A DNA stretch of 36,126 nucleotides from the NCBI GenBank assembly GCA_028709565.1, contig JAQVWU010000001.1, positions 1 to 36,126 on the forward strand. The letters run 5' to 3'. Every line of letters begins with the position of its first letter. The first letter of the stretch is position 1. Source of the DNA: Eubacteriales bacterium (lineage in GTDB: Bacteria; Bacillota; Clostridia; Oscillospirales; CAG-272). Position numbers and translations under genes: made by a program. A model generated the notes under the pieces. That model was not told where the DNA came from. It did no database searches and saw nothing but the letters and a program-made list of their open reading frames with translations. This document shows positions 15,517 to 22,682 of the stretch, piece by piece.

Positions 15517-15610
15517 TATTGTAATCCTTACAGAATGTTTCAAGCCACCACATATAAATGCCGTAAACGGCGAAAATCGAAATAATAATCTCCGTAAATA
15601 CCTTAAACAT
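15281..15610 (-). other. Small ORF between metK and recD2; membrane-segment start, then overlap with recD2
   Basis: An open frame of 109 residues starts at ATG 15610 with GGGGTGA (15621-15615) just before it. Residues 1-25 (MFKVFTEIIISIFAVYGIYMWW at the front) look like a real single membrane segment. The rest (from 15516 down) overlaps recD2 in another frame and is Arg-rich, like an out-of-frame shadow. The simplest reading is a short conserved membrane protein that has lost its stop codon and its own 3' part, or a very small gene with spurious read-through. I do not know the family and assign no function. Confidence 0.35.
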
Positions 15611-15619
15611 TAATTCACC

Positions 15620-15638
15620 CCGCATATAATATATGCGG
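15620..15638. repeat. Hairpin CCGCATAT-loop-ATATGCGG after metK
   Basis: Perfect 8-nt arms around a 3-nt loop end exactly at the GGGGTGA ribosome binding site of the small ORF. No T-tract follows on the minus strand, so it is not a terminator. It could mask the binding site or be a processing or protein-binding element. A 10-nt palindrome AACATATGTT lies next to it (15645-15654). Confidence 0.5.
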
Positions 15639-15659
15639 AATAAAAACATATGTTAATGT

Positions 15660-16829
15660 TCAGAATTTCATCGCCATGTCGAGGTTTTCCCAGGGCACTT
15701 TCAGATCTTCACGCCCCATATGACCGTAAGCGGCAAGCTGCTTGTATATAGGCCTCCTCAAATCAAATCGTTCGATTATAGCCGCGGGACGCAGATCGAT
15801 ATTGGCATTAATAAGTCCGATAATTTTTTCATCGGTTTCTTTAGCTGTACCAAAGGTCTCAATCATAACAGATACAGGCCGGGCTACGCCGATAGCGTAT
15901 GCCAACTGCACTTCACACCGTTTTGCGAGTCCTGCCGCTACCACATTCTTTGCTATATAACGAGCGGCATAGGTTGCGGTTCTGTCAACCTTTGTAGGAT
16001 CTTTTCCGGAGAACGAACCGCCTCCGTGACGTGAATAGCCGCCATAGGTATCTACGATTATTTTACGGCCGGTCAGACCGCTGTCGCACGCAGGTCCGCC
16101 TATCACAAAACGACCTGTCGGATTAATAAATATTTTAGTACTTTCATCACATAAGTCTGCCGGAACCGTAGTTAATATTATATGTTTTTTTATATCTTCA
16201 GCTATCTGTTCAAGTGATATGTCCCGGTCATGCTGAGAAGAAACGACAATGGTATCGATGCGTACCGCATGTCCGTTCTGATATTCAATTGTAACCTGTG
16301 TCTTGCCATCCGGACGCAGATAAGGGAGAGTGCCGTTTTTGCGGACCTCAGCCATTCGCATTGCCAGCTTATGAGCGAGTGAAATCGGCATGGGCATAAG
16401 CTCCGGTGTTTCATCACAGGCAAAGCCAAACATCATACCCTGATCACCGGCTCCGATATCGAAACGATCGGTAATCTCACCGGTTTTAACTTCAAATGCA
16501 CGATCGACACCGAGCGCTATATCGGGTGATTGTTCATGAACAGAACTCAAAACCGCACAGGTATTGCAGTCAAATCCATATGCGGCGTTGTCATAACCGA
16601 TTTCCCGAATAGTATCGCGGGTTATCGATTGAAAATCTACATAAGCATTGGTTGTTATTTCACCCATAATTGAAATAAGACCGGTGGCAGCTGTAACCTC
16701 ACATGCGACACGGGACATCTTATCCCGCCGCAGCAGTTCATCAAGTATGGCGTCCGCTATTTGATCACAGATTTTATCCGGATGTCCTTCGGTTACCGAT
16801 TCAGATGTAAATAAATTTTTGAAATGCAT
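15660..16829 (-). CDS. metK: S-adenosylmethionine synthase (methionine adenosyltransferase)
   Basis: The 389-residue protein has the MetK signatures: SESVTEGHPDKICDQ (9-23), GAGDQGMMFG in the middle, and GGGSFSGKDPTKVDR, which contains the phosphate-binding lysines. It makes S-adenosylmethionine from methionine and ATP. ATG 16829 fits the family N-terminus (MHFKNLFTSESV) and has AGGAG 11 nt upstream; an upstream in-frame extension reads through the riboswitch terminator and is not real. Expression is controlled by the S-box riboswitch and terminator in the 5' leader. It heads the run leading to recD2, comF, the MreB-like gene and cotH. Confidence 0.97.
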   Translation of the reverse strand: MHFKNLFTSESVTEGHPDKICDQIADAILDELLRRDKMSRVACEVTAATGLISIMGEITTNAYVDFQSITRDTIREIGYDNAAYGFDCNTCAVLSSVHEQSPDIALGVDRAFEVKTGEITDRFDIGAGDQGMMFGFACDETPELMPMPISLAHKLAMRMAEVRKNGTLPYLRPDGKTQVTIEYQNGHAVRIDTIVVSSQHDRDISLEQIAEDIKKHIILTTVPADLCDESTKIFINPTGRFVIGGPACDSGLTGRKIIVDTYGGYSRHGGGSFSGKDPTKVDRTATYAARYIAKNVVAAGLAKRCEVQLAYAIGVARPVSVMIETFGTAKETDEKIIGLINANIDLRPAAIIERFDLRRPIYKQLAAYGHMGREDLKVPWENLDMAMKF

Positions 16830-16877
16830 TATGGCAGACACTCCTATAATCGTAATAATTTTCGATATTAATAAATA

Positions 16878-16903
16878 AAACCCACGGTTTTGTCCGAGGG
16901 TTT
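16878..16903 (-). terminator. Riboswitch-controlled terminator before metK
   Basis: On the minus strand AAACCCTCGG pairs with CCGTGGGTTT (one U-U mismatch) and is followed by a T-rich run. It lies between the S-box aptamer and the metK start, as expected for the expression platform that stops transcription when S-adenosylmethionine is bound. Confidence 0.85.
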
Positions 16904-16938
16904 GAACTTTATAACACATACAAAGGTATTATATATAG

Positions 16939-17026
16939 CTCTCATCTCCCGGGATTTAGCACCTTGCCATATCGACAGGTTGCCGGGCTTCACAGGGCCA
17001 GTCCCTCCGCCACTCTTGATAAGAAG
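16939..17026 (-). promoter_or_regulatory. SAM-I (S-box) riboswitch
   Basis: The minus strand carries the S-box consensus pieces in order: CTTATCAAGAG, GGAGGGACTGGCCC, GAAGCCCGGCAACC, GGTGCTAAATCCC and closing GATGAGAG. P1 forms from TTCTTATC and GATGAGAG. S-adenosylmethionine binding favours the downstream terminator and lowers metK expression. The aptamer lies about 110 nt before metK. The stretch 16830-17149 otherwise holds only the terminator, the promoter and AT-rich sequence. Confidence 0.95.
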
Positions 17027-17082
17027 CCGCATCATTATATTAATAACATAACGCGCGAAAGAAATATATTATTCTGTATGTA

Positions 17083-17111
17083 ATTATATCACACGTATAT
17101 GAGGTTTTCAA
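17083..17111 (-). promoter_or_regulatory. Promoter of the S-box-metK transcript
   Basis: On the minus strand TTGAAA (17111-17106) and TATAAT (17088-17083) are 17 nt apart, with the aptamer beginning about 50 nt downstream. Confidence 0.8.
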
Positions 17112-17149
17112 GATGCTTCTATATTAATATTTTGTAAATTTACGTTATA

Positions 17150-17698
17150 TCATATTGTCCTAATAGTCTTGATTTTTTCAAGCGATTTATAAATAAATAT
17201 GGCTATTGCTGCATTGATGGTTACTTTTATGACATTAAACGCAATAATCAACGGCAGCAATTCTATAACCGCCGCTATAGAAGTTTTCATAAAAATAGGG
17301 GTAAACAGCAGATTCCAGGCTACCATTGTCGACACAGACACTACAAGTCCGCATGCGTTCCCTATAAGAAGCCGCGCTGTAGTCTTTTTCCGGGAATATA
17401 TCATGCCGGCTGTAAAAGCAAATGAACCTGTAGCAAAGATATGCATAATTATACCAATCCATCCGCTTGAAGCACTTACGGTTAATCCCTGCACAATACT
17501 GGCTGTTACCGTTAATATTAAGCCTGCCGCGGGACCAAAAACAAAGGTGCAAAAATAAATCGGTATATCTCCGGGATCATATTCCAGGAAAGGCAGGAAC
17601 ATGGGAAAACGAATAAGATAAATAAGCGCGACGGTTAACGCGGCTGCCATCCCCAGATAAGCAATTAATCGTATACGCTCTTTTATGTTTTTTTTCAT
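17150..17698 (-). CDS. ribU: ECF transporter S component for riboflavin (RibU type)
   Basis: The 182-residue protein is very hydrophobic, with five or six predicted membrane segments. It contains FLEYDPGDIPI (near 36-46), the riboflavin S-component signature of RibU. RibU binds riboflavin and works with the shared ECF energising module (EcfT, EcfA, EcfA'), which is not in the window. The assignment is strengthened by the FMN riboswitch and terminator directly upstream. ATG 17698 has GAGG (17713-17710) 11 nt before it. The gene stands alone between the metK promoter and tuf. Confidence 0.92.
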   Translation of the reverse strand: MKKNIKERIRLIAYLGMAAALTVALIYLIRFPMFLPFLEYDPGDIPIYFCTFVFGPAAGLILTVTASIVQGLTVSASSGWIGIIMHIFATGSFAFTAGMIYSRKKTTARLLIGNACGLVVSVSTMVAWNLLFTPIFMKTSIAAVIELLPLIIAFNVIKVTINAAIAIFIYKSLEKIKTIRTI

Positions 17699-17733
17699 AT
17701 TACATCATACCTCACAAAATCCTCATAAAATAA

Positions 17734-17767
17734 ATATCTCCCCGTCAATAATTCAACGAGGAGATAT
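17734..17767 (-). terminator. FMN riboswitch terminator
   Basis: On the minus strand ATATCTCCTCGT pairs with ACGGGGAGATAT (12 bp, one G-U) around a 10-nt loop and is followed by TTTATTTT. It lies between the FMN aptamer and ribU, so flavin binding should end transcription here. Confidence 0.9.
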
Positions 17768-17790
17768 AACAATCACCTGATAATTGTCTT

Positions 17791-17916
17791 TATCTTTTTC
17801 ATCCGGACTTTCAGAACATATGTTCTTAACCGTCGGTTCAGGAATTTCACCTGCTCGGCGCAAAAAGCGTTAGCGGACTATAACCGCCGGTGTGGAATTT
17901 CACCACCCTCAAAGAT
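17791..17916 (-). promoter_or_regulatory. FMN riboswitch (RFN element)
   Basis: The minus strand reads the RFN consensus: AGGGTGGTGAAATTCC, ACCGGCGGT, AGTCCGC, GAGCAGGTGAAATTCC, ACCGACGGT and AGTCCGGATG, closed by TATCTTT / AAAGATA. It senses FMN and controls ribU. A -10-like TATAAT is at 17935-17930, right after the tuf stop, but I find no convincing -35 box. Confidence 0.96.
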
Positions 17917-17958
17917 AATATTCAATTTAATTATATTTTAAATATAATATGCTGTTGT

Positions 17959-19164
17959 TTAATTGTTTATTTCCGTAACAACACCGGAGCCAACCGTTCT
18001 GCCGCCTTCACGGATAGCGAAACGGAGTCCTTTTTCAATGGCGATAGGGGTGATGAGTTCAACAATCATATCCACATTATCGCCGGGACGGCACATTTCG
18101 ACATCTTCGGGCAAATTAATTACACCCGTTACGTCGGTTGTCCTGAAGTAAAACTGAGGACGGTAGCCGGGGAAAAACGGCTTGGAGCGACCGCCTTCTT
18201 TTTCGGTAAGCACATAAACCTGCCCGACAAATTTGGTATGGGGTTTGATTGAACCGGTTTTGCAGAGAACCTGTCCGCGTTCAATTTCATCTTTTTGGAT
18301 ACCGCGGAGCAAGACGCCGACATTATCACCGGCTTCCGCTTTATCCAGCAGTTTACGGAACATTTCGACACCGGTAACAACCGTTTTTCTGCTTTCATCG
18401 GCAAGACCTACAATTTCAATTTCGTCTCCGACTTTAACGGTACCGCGTTCTACGCGTCCGGTAGCAACCGTTCCGCGTCCGGTAATGGAGAATACATCCT
18501 CTACCGGCATCAGGAAAGCCAGATCGCTCTTTCTCTCGGGTGTAGGTATATAAGAGTCGACAGCGTCCATCAGTTCAAGAATGGACTTATATTCGGGGTC
18601 ACTTATATCTTTGCTGGCGGATTCAAGAGCGTCACGTGCGGAACCGCGGATTATCGGCACATTGTCACCGTCGAAATTATACTGACTTAACAAATCACGA
18701 ATCTCCATGTCAACCAAATCGAGGAGTTCTTCATCATCAACCAGATCGGTCTTGTTCATATATACAACAAGAGCGGGAACTTCAACCTGACGTGCGAGCA
18801 GAACGTGTTCACGGGTTTGCTGAAGAGGCCCGTCCGAAGCCGCAACAACAAGGATTGCTCCGTCCATCTGCGCAGCGCCGGTAATCATGTTTTTAATATA
18901 GTCGGCGTGACCGGGGCAGTCGACATGGGCATAGTGCCGCTGGGTACTCTCATACTCAACATGCCGGGTATTAATTGTAATACCTCTTGCCTTTTCTTCA
19001 GGCGCATTGTCAATCTGATCATATGCCATGAACTCATTCTTGCCGCCCTGAATAGCAAGAGTCTTGGTAATGGCGGCTGTCAGGGTTGTTTTACCATGGT
19101 CAACATGTCCTATGGTCCCGATATTAACATGAGGTTTATTTCTTTCGAATTTTGCCTTTGCCAT
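17959..19164 (-). CDS. tuf: Translation elongation factor Tu
   Basis: The 401-residue protein starts MAKAKFERNKPHVNIGTIGH, as EF-Tu does. It shows the G motifs GHVDHGKTT (about 19-27), DCPGH (about 81-85) and NKTD (about 136-139), followed by the two beta-barrel domains. It delivers aminoacyl-tRNA to the ribosomal A site with GTP. GGAGG (19178-19174) lies 9 nt before the ATG; an upstream 21-residue extension is not real. It is the last gene of the rpsL-rpsG-fusA-tuf run, 89 nt after fusA. A short hairpin CGTGT-TCAAT-ACACG in that gap could modulate read-through. Confidence 0.98.
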   Translation of the reverse strand: MAKAKFERNKPHVNIGTIGHVDHGKTTLTAAITKTLAIQGGKNEFMAYDQIDNAPEEKARGITINTRHVEYESTQRHYAHVDCPGHADYIKNMITGAAQMDGAILVVAASDGPLQQTREHVLLARQVEVPALVVYMNKTDLVDDEELLDLVDMEIRDLLSQYNFDGDNVPIIRGSARDALESASKDISDPEYKSILELMDAVDSYIPTPERKSDLAFLMPVEDVFSITGRGTVATGRVERGTVKVGDEIEIVGLADESRKTVVTGVEMFRKLLDKAEAGDNVGVLLRGIQKDEIERGQVLCKTGSIKPHTKFVGQVYVLTEKEGGRSKPFFPGYRPQFYFRTTDVTGVINLPEDVEMCRPGDNVDMIVELITPIAIEKGLRFAIREGGRTVGSGVVTEINN

Positions 19165-19253
19165 TTTATTATTCCTCCCAAATATTTTTATTATTGATTT
19201 TGTTATAATTTTACGTGTATTGAACACGCAGATACTTAATTCCGATGATTATA

Positions 19254-21329
19254 TTATTTCCGGATTCCTGTTAATAATTTTTCATGAACCGACTTTGGCA
19301 CCTCGGAAAAATGACTGGGTTCCATTGAATATTGACCTCTTCCCTGAGTACGGGAACGCAAATCGGTCGCATAACCGAACATTTCCGACAGGGGAACCAT
19401 GGCGTTGATTTGCTGACCTCCGGCTATCGGATCCATCGATTGAATCTGCCCGCGGCGTGAATTTAAATCTCCTATAACATCACCGAGATAATCATCCGGG
19501 GTAATCGCAATCACCTTCATGATAGGTTCTGTCAGAACGGGATCCGCTTTTTTCATGGCTTCCTTGAAGGCCATCGAACCAGCAATTTTAAATGCCAATT
19601 CTGACGAGTCGACATCATGATACGAACCGTCATACAGAGTCACGATTACATCCACAACATTATAACCACCGATAACGCCTGATAGCATTGCACTCTTAAT
19701 TCCTTCTTCAGCAGGTCCGATGAACTCCTTGGGGATTGTACCCCCCGCAATCTTATTGTTGAAAATGTAACCTTTGCCGGGTTCATTGGGTTCTATTGTT
19801 ATTTTGACATGACCGTATTGGCCGTGCCCGCCGGTCTGGCGTATATATTTAGAGTCCGCATCGGCTTTTTTCCGTATGGTTTCTTTATAGGAAACCTGCG
19901 GCTTTCCTACGTTGGCTTCAACTTTAAATTCACGGAGAAGTCTGTCGACAATTATCTCAAGATGAAGTTCACCCATACCCGCTATAATTGTCTGTCCGGT
20001 ATCATCGTCGGTATAAGTTTTAAAAGTAGGGTCTTCTTCCGCAAGTTTTGCCAATCCGATACCCATTTTTTCCTGACCGACTTTGGTTTTCGGTTCAATT
20101 GCCACACGAATGACCGGATCGGGGAATTTCATCGATTCAAGAATAATCGGAGCTTTCCTGTCGCAGAGGGTGTCGCCGGTGGTTGTATTCTTCATACCGA
20201 CGGCAGCGGCAATATCGCCCGAATAACAAACGTTAATATCGCGGCGGTCATTCGAGTGCATCTGCAAAATTCGTCCTAAACGTTCCATGCCGTTTTTCGT
20301 CGAATTATAAATCTGCGAACCGGTTTCTATTTTACCCGAATATACACGGAAAAAACATAATTTCCCCACAAAGGGGTCTGTCATTATTTTAAACGCCAAA
20401 GCGGAGAAAGGCGCATCATCCGATGAGGGACGCTCTTCCTCTTTTTCGGTATTGGGGTTTATACCGTGTATGGGCGGAACATCCAAAGGCGAGGGCATAT
20501 AGTCAACAATAGCATCCAGCAGTTTTTGCACACCCTTGTTTTTATATGATGTTCCGCAGGTTACGGGTATTATTTTATTATCAATTGTCGCTTTTCTGAT
20601 AGCCCGGCGAAGCTCATCCGATGTTATTTCTTCGCCATTGCAATATTTTGAGAACAGCTCGTCATCACATTCCGCAACCGCTTCTACAAGTTCCGCGTGA
20701 TACTTTTCAGCCATCTCAAGCATATCCGAGGGGATATCCGACACACGCATATCTTTGCCTAGGTCATCATAATATATGTCTGAATTCATATCGACGAGGT
20801 CTACAATACCGGTAAAAGAGTCTTCCCGGCCAATCGGTAATTGTATAGGAACCGGATTCGCTTTTAATCGATCCTTTATCATAGCAATGACATTGAAAAA
20901 GTCCGCACCCATTATGTCCATTTTATTTATATAAGCCATTCTGGGTACACCATATTGATCAGCCTGACGCCAAACCGTTTCCGACTGCGGCTCAACACCG
21001 CCTTTTGCACAGAAAACGGTCACAGATCCATCAAGCACTCTCAAAGAACGCTCAACTTCAACCGTAAAATCCACGTGTCCCGGTGTATCAATAATGTTGA
21101 TACGGTTATCTTTCCAAAAACATGTGGTGGCGGCTGATGTTATTGTAATACCGCGTTCCTGCTCCTGCTGCATCCAATCCATTGTCGCGCCGCCGTCATG
21201 AACTTCACCCATTTTATGGGTAATTCCCGTATAAAACAGAATTCGCTCGGTTGTCGTGGTTTTGCCGGCGTCAATATGTGCCATTATACCTATATTGCGT
21301 GTCCGATCCAAAGGGTATTCTCTCGGCAT
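19254..21329 (-). CDS. fusA: Translation elongation factor G
   Basis: The 691-residue protein has the EF-G start MPREYPLDRTRNIGIMAHID, GTP-binding loop AHIDAGKTTTTERIL (17-31), DTPGHVDF (about 81-88) and NKMD (about 135-138), with domains II-V following at normal length. It drives ribosomal translocation and, with RRF, recycling. AGGAGAG lies about 12 nt before the ATG. It sits in the conserved str order after rpsG (64-nt gap) and before tuf. Confidence 0.98.
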   Translation of the reverse strand: MPREYPLDRTRNIGIMAHIDAGKTTTTERILFYTGITHKMGEVHDGGATMDWMQQEQERGITITSAATTCFWKDNRINIIDTPGHVDFTVEVERSLRVLDGSVTVFCAKGGVEPQSETVWRQADQYGVPRMAYINKMDIMGADFFNVIAMIKDRLKANPVPIQLPIGREDSFTGIVDLVDMNSDIYYDDLGKDMRVSDIPSDMLEMAEKYHAELVEAVAECDDELFSKYCNGEEITSDELRRAIRKATIDNKIIPVTCGTSYKNKGVQKLLDAIVDYMPSPLDVPPIHGINPNTEKEEERPSSDDAPFSALAFKIMTDPFVGKLCFFRVYSGKIETGSQIYNSTKNGMERLGRILQMHSNDRRDINVCYSGDIAAAVGMKNTTTGDTLCDRKAPIILESMKFPDPVIRVAIEPKTKVGQEKMGIGLAKLAEEDPTFKTYTDDDTGQTIIAGMGELHLEIIVDRLLREFKVEANVGKPQVSYKETIRKKADADSKYIRQTGGHGQYGHVKITIEPNEPGKGYIFNNKIAGGTIPKEFIGPAEEGIKSAMLSGVIGGYNVVDVIVTLYDGSYHDVDSSELAFKIAGSMAFKEAMKKADPVLTEPIMKVIAITPDDYLGDVIGDLNSRRGQIQSMDPIAGGQQINAMVPLSEMFGYATDLRSRTQGRGQYSMEPSHFSEVPKSVHEKLLTGIRK

Positions 21330-21393
21330 TTAGTTTATCTCTCTCCTCGTCTTCTTCATGGTCAATTCATCATTTTTATAATGTCTGTTAAAA

Positions 21394-21864
21394 TTAATAT
21401 CTGTAATGCGCAAAGGCTTTGTTCGATTCAGCCATTCTGTGCGTTTCTTCTCTTTTCTTAACCGCGCCGCCGGTATTATTGACAGCATCGACGATCTCAG
21501 CCGCCAGTCTGTCAGCCATGGTTCTTTCGCTGCGGCTGCGCGCATATGTCGTTAGCCAGCGCAAACCTAACGTTTGACGCCGTTCAGGTCTTACTTCCAT
21601 GGGGACCTGGTATGTGGAACCGCCTACACGTCTCGCTTTTACCTCAAGAACCGGCATTATATTATCCAAAGCGGTGGTAAACGCTTCAAGCGGAGGTTTA
21701 CCGCTCTTTTCTTCCACTGTTTTAAACGCATTGTAAACTATTCGCTGTGCAACGCCTCTTTTACCGTCATACATAATATTATTTATAAGCTTTGTAACAA
21801 GCTTTGAATTATATAGCGGATCGGCGAGTACATCCCTTTTCGATATCTGACCTCTTCTTGGCAC
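21394..21864 (-). CDS. rpsG: 30S ribosomal protein S7
   Basis: The 156-residue protein has the normal S7 length and pattern: PRRGQISKRDVLADPLYNSK at the front, then GGSTYQVPMEVRP near 85-97. It nucleates assembly of the 16S rRNA 3' domain. The start is GTG (21864-21862), because AAGGAGGG lies 7 nt upstream and family members begin with (M)PRRG; the upstream ATG would add 11 unsupported residues. It follows rpsL after a 166-nt gap with possible structure. In E. coli S7 represses its operon by binding the rpsL-rpsG junction; similar control here is only an analogy. Confidence 0.97.
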   Translation of the reverse strand: MPRRGQISKRDVLADPLYNSKLVTKLINNIMYDGKRGVAQRIVYNAFKTVEEKSGKPPLEAFTTALDNIMPVLEVKARRVGGSTYQVPMEVRPERRQTLGLRWLTTYARSRSERTMADRLAAEIVDAVNNTGGAVKKREETHRMAESNKAFAHYRY

Positions 21865-21904
21865 TGAACTTCCCTCCTTCATTAAAAATGATATCACAGG
21901 TACT

Positions 21905-21970
21905 CGAAAAATATTTTCGTAAATGCAAAATCGCAGTCAGATAAATCTATATTAAAGCATCTTTGATGCT
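21905..21970 (-). other. Structured spacer between rpsL and rpsG
   Basis: The 166-nt gap (21865-22030) is long for this gene pair. It contains two small hairpins: CGAAAATATTTTTCG (21919-21905) and AGCATC-AAA-GATGCT (21970-21956), the second followed by TTTAATATA. Neither is a strong terminator. They may be part of a regulatory site or a weak attenuator. Confidence 0.35.
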
Positions 21971-22030
21971 GTTACATCATATAAATTTTCACTACGGCAT
22001 AAACGTTTATATTCGAAATCGCTGTTTTTC

Positions 22031-22444
22031 TTATTTTTTAGGTTTTTTCGCTCCGTATTTTGAACGACCCTGCATCCGTTTTGTAACGCCCTGTGCGTCA
22101 AGTGTGCCCCGGACGATATGATATCTTACACCCGGCAAATCACGAACCCTGCCGCCGCGAATAAGCACAACTGAGTGTTCCTGTAAATTATGTCCTATTC
22201 CCGGTATATAGGTCGTGGCTTCCAGTCCGTTTGTAAGTCTTACTCGTGCGATTTTACGCATGGCGGAGTTAGGCTTTTTAGGCGCTGATGTAGTTACCTT
22301 TGTACAAACACCACGCATCTGGGGTGCATTCTGATCAATCGGAACATTCTTTAAAGTATTAAACCCCTGCTGCAGCACCGGCGACTTGGATTTATAAACA
22401 CTTTTCTCGCGTCCGAATCTTACAAGCTGATTAAATGTTGGCAT
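22031..22444 (-). CDS. rpsL: 30S ribosomal protein S12
   Basis: The 137-residue protein has the Gram-positive S12 length. The decoding-centre loop TSAPKKPNSAMRK has Lys56 and Lys57 intact. The second loop RGGRVRDLPG has Arg101 where most bacteria have Lys (E. coli Lys87). This loop lies near the A site, and the next residue Asp102 is the usual methylthiolation site of RimO. AAGGAGG (22451 onward) lies 6 nt before the ATG. It is the first gene of the rpsL-rpsG-fusA-tuf transcript and has a strong promoter about 110 nt upstream. Confidence 0.98.
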   Translation of the reverse strand: MPTFNQLVRFGREKSVYKSKSPVLQQGFNTLKNVPIDQNAPQMRGVCTKVTTSAPKKPNSAMRKIARVRLTNGLEATTYIPGIGHNLQEHSVVLIRGGRVRDLPGVRYHIVRGTLDAQGVTKRMQGRSKYGAKKPKK

Positions 22445-22486
22445 ATCGAACCTCCTTTCTTCTTCTTATATTTTATTTTAAAACTG

Positions 22487-22547
22487 GGATTAACGAAATA
22501 TAATGGCGCTTGTCTAAATTAAGGCGCAAAAACAAAACTGTTAATCC
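22487..22547 (-). repeat. Inverted repeat in the rpsL leader
   Basis: Arms GGATTAAC (22487-22494) and GTTAATCC (22540-22547) are perfectly complementary and enclose about 45 nt. They lie between the rpsL promoter and its ribosome binding site, so the leader RNA can fold into a long-range stem. AAACTG precedes or overlaps each arm on the plus strand. No T-tract follows. Confidence 0.4.
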
Positions 22548-22555
22548 ATTTATAT

Positions 22556-22585
22556 ATTATAGCACTTCTACAATATAATTGTCAA
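22556..22585 (-). promoter_or_regulatory. Strong sigma-A promoter of the rpsL operon
   Basis: On the minus strand a perfect TTGACA (22585-22580) and a perfect TATAAT (22561-22556) are 18 nt apart. The predicted leader is about 105 nt. Confidence 0.85.
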
Positions 22586-22682
22586 GTGTTAATATATTTA
22601 TACAGATATTTCTACCATATGCACAATTCGACGTTTAACGAGACATAAAATTATATAATTTTCAACCTGACAATTTTATAAA

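Noticed and set aside
18233..18884. Several plus-strand ORFs opposite tuf
   Set aside because: Antisense frames of a highly biased conserved gene; composition follows the tuf codons.
22647..22662. Perfect 16-nt palindrome AAAATTATATAATTTT after rpoC as a terminator
   Set aside because: It contains only A and T, so the stem would be too weak; it may simply reflect composition.
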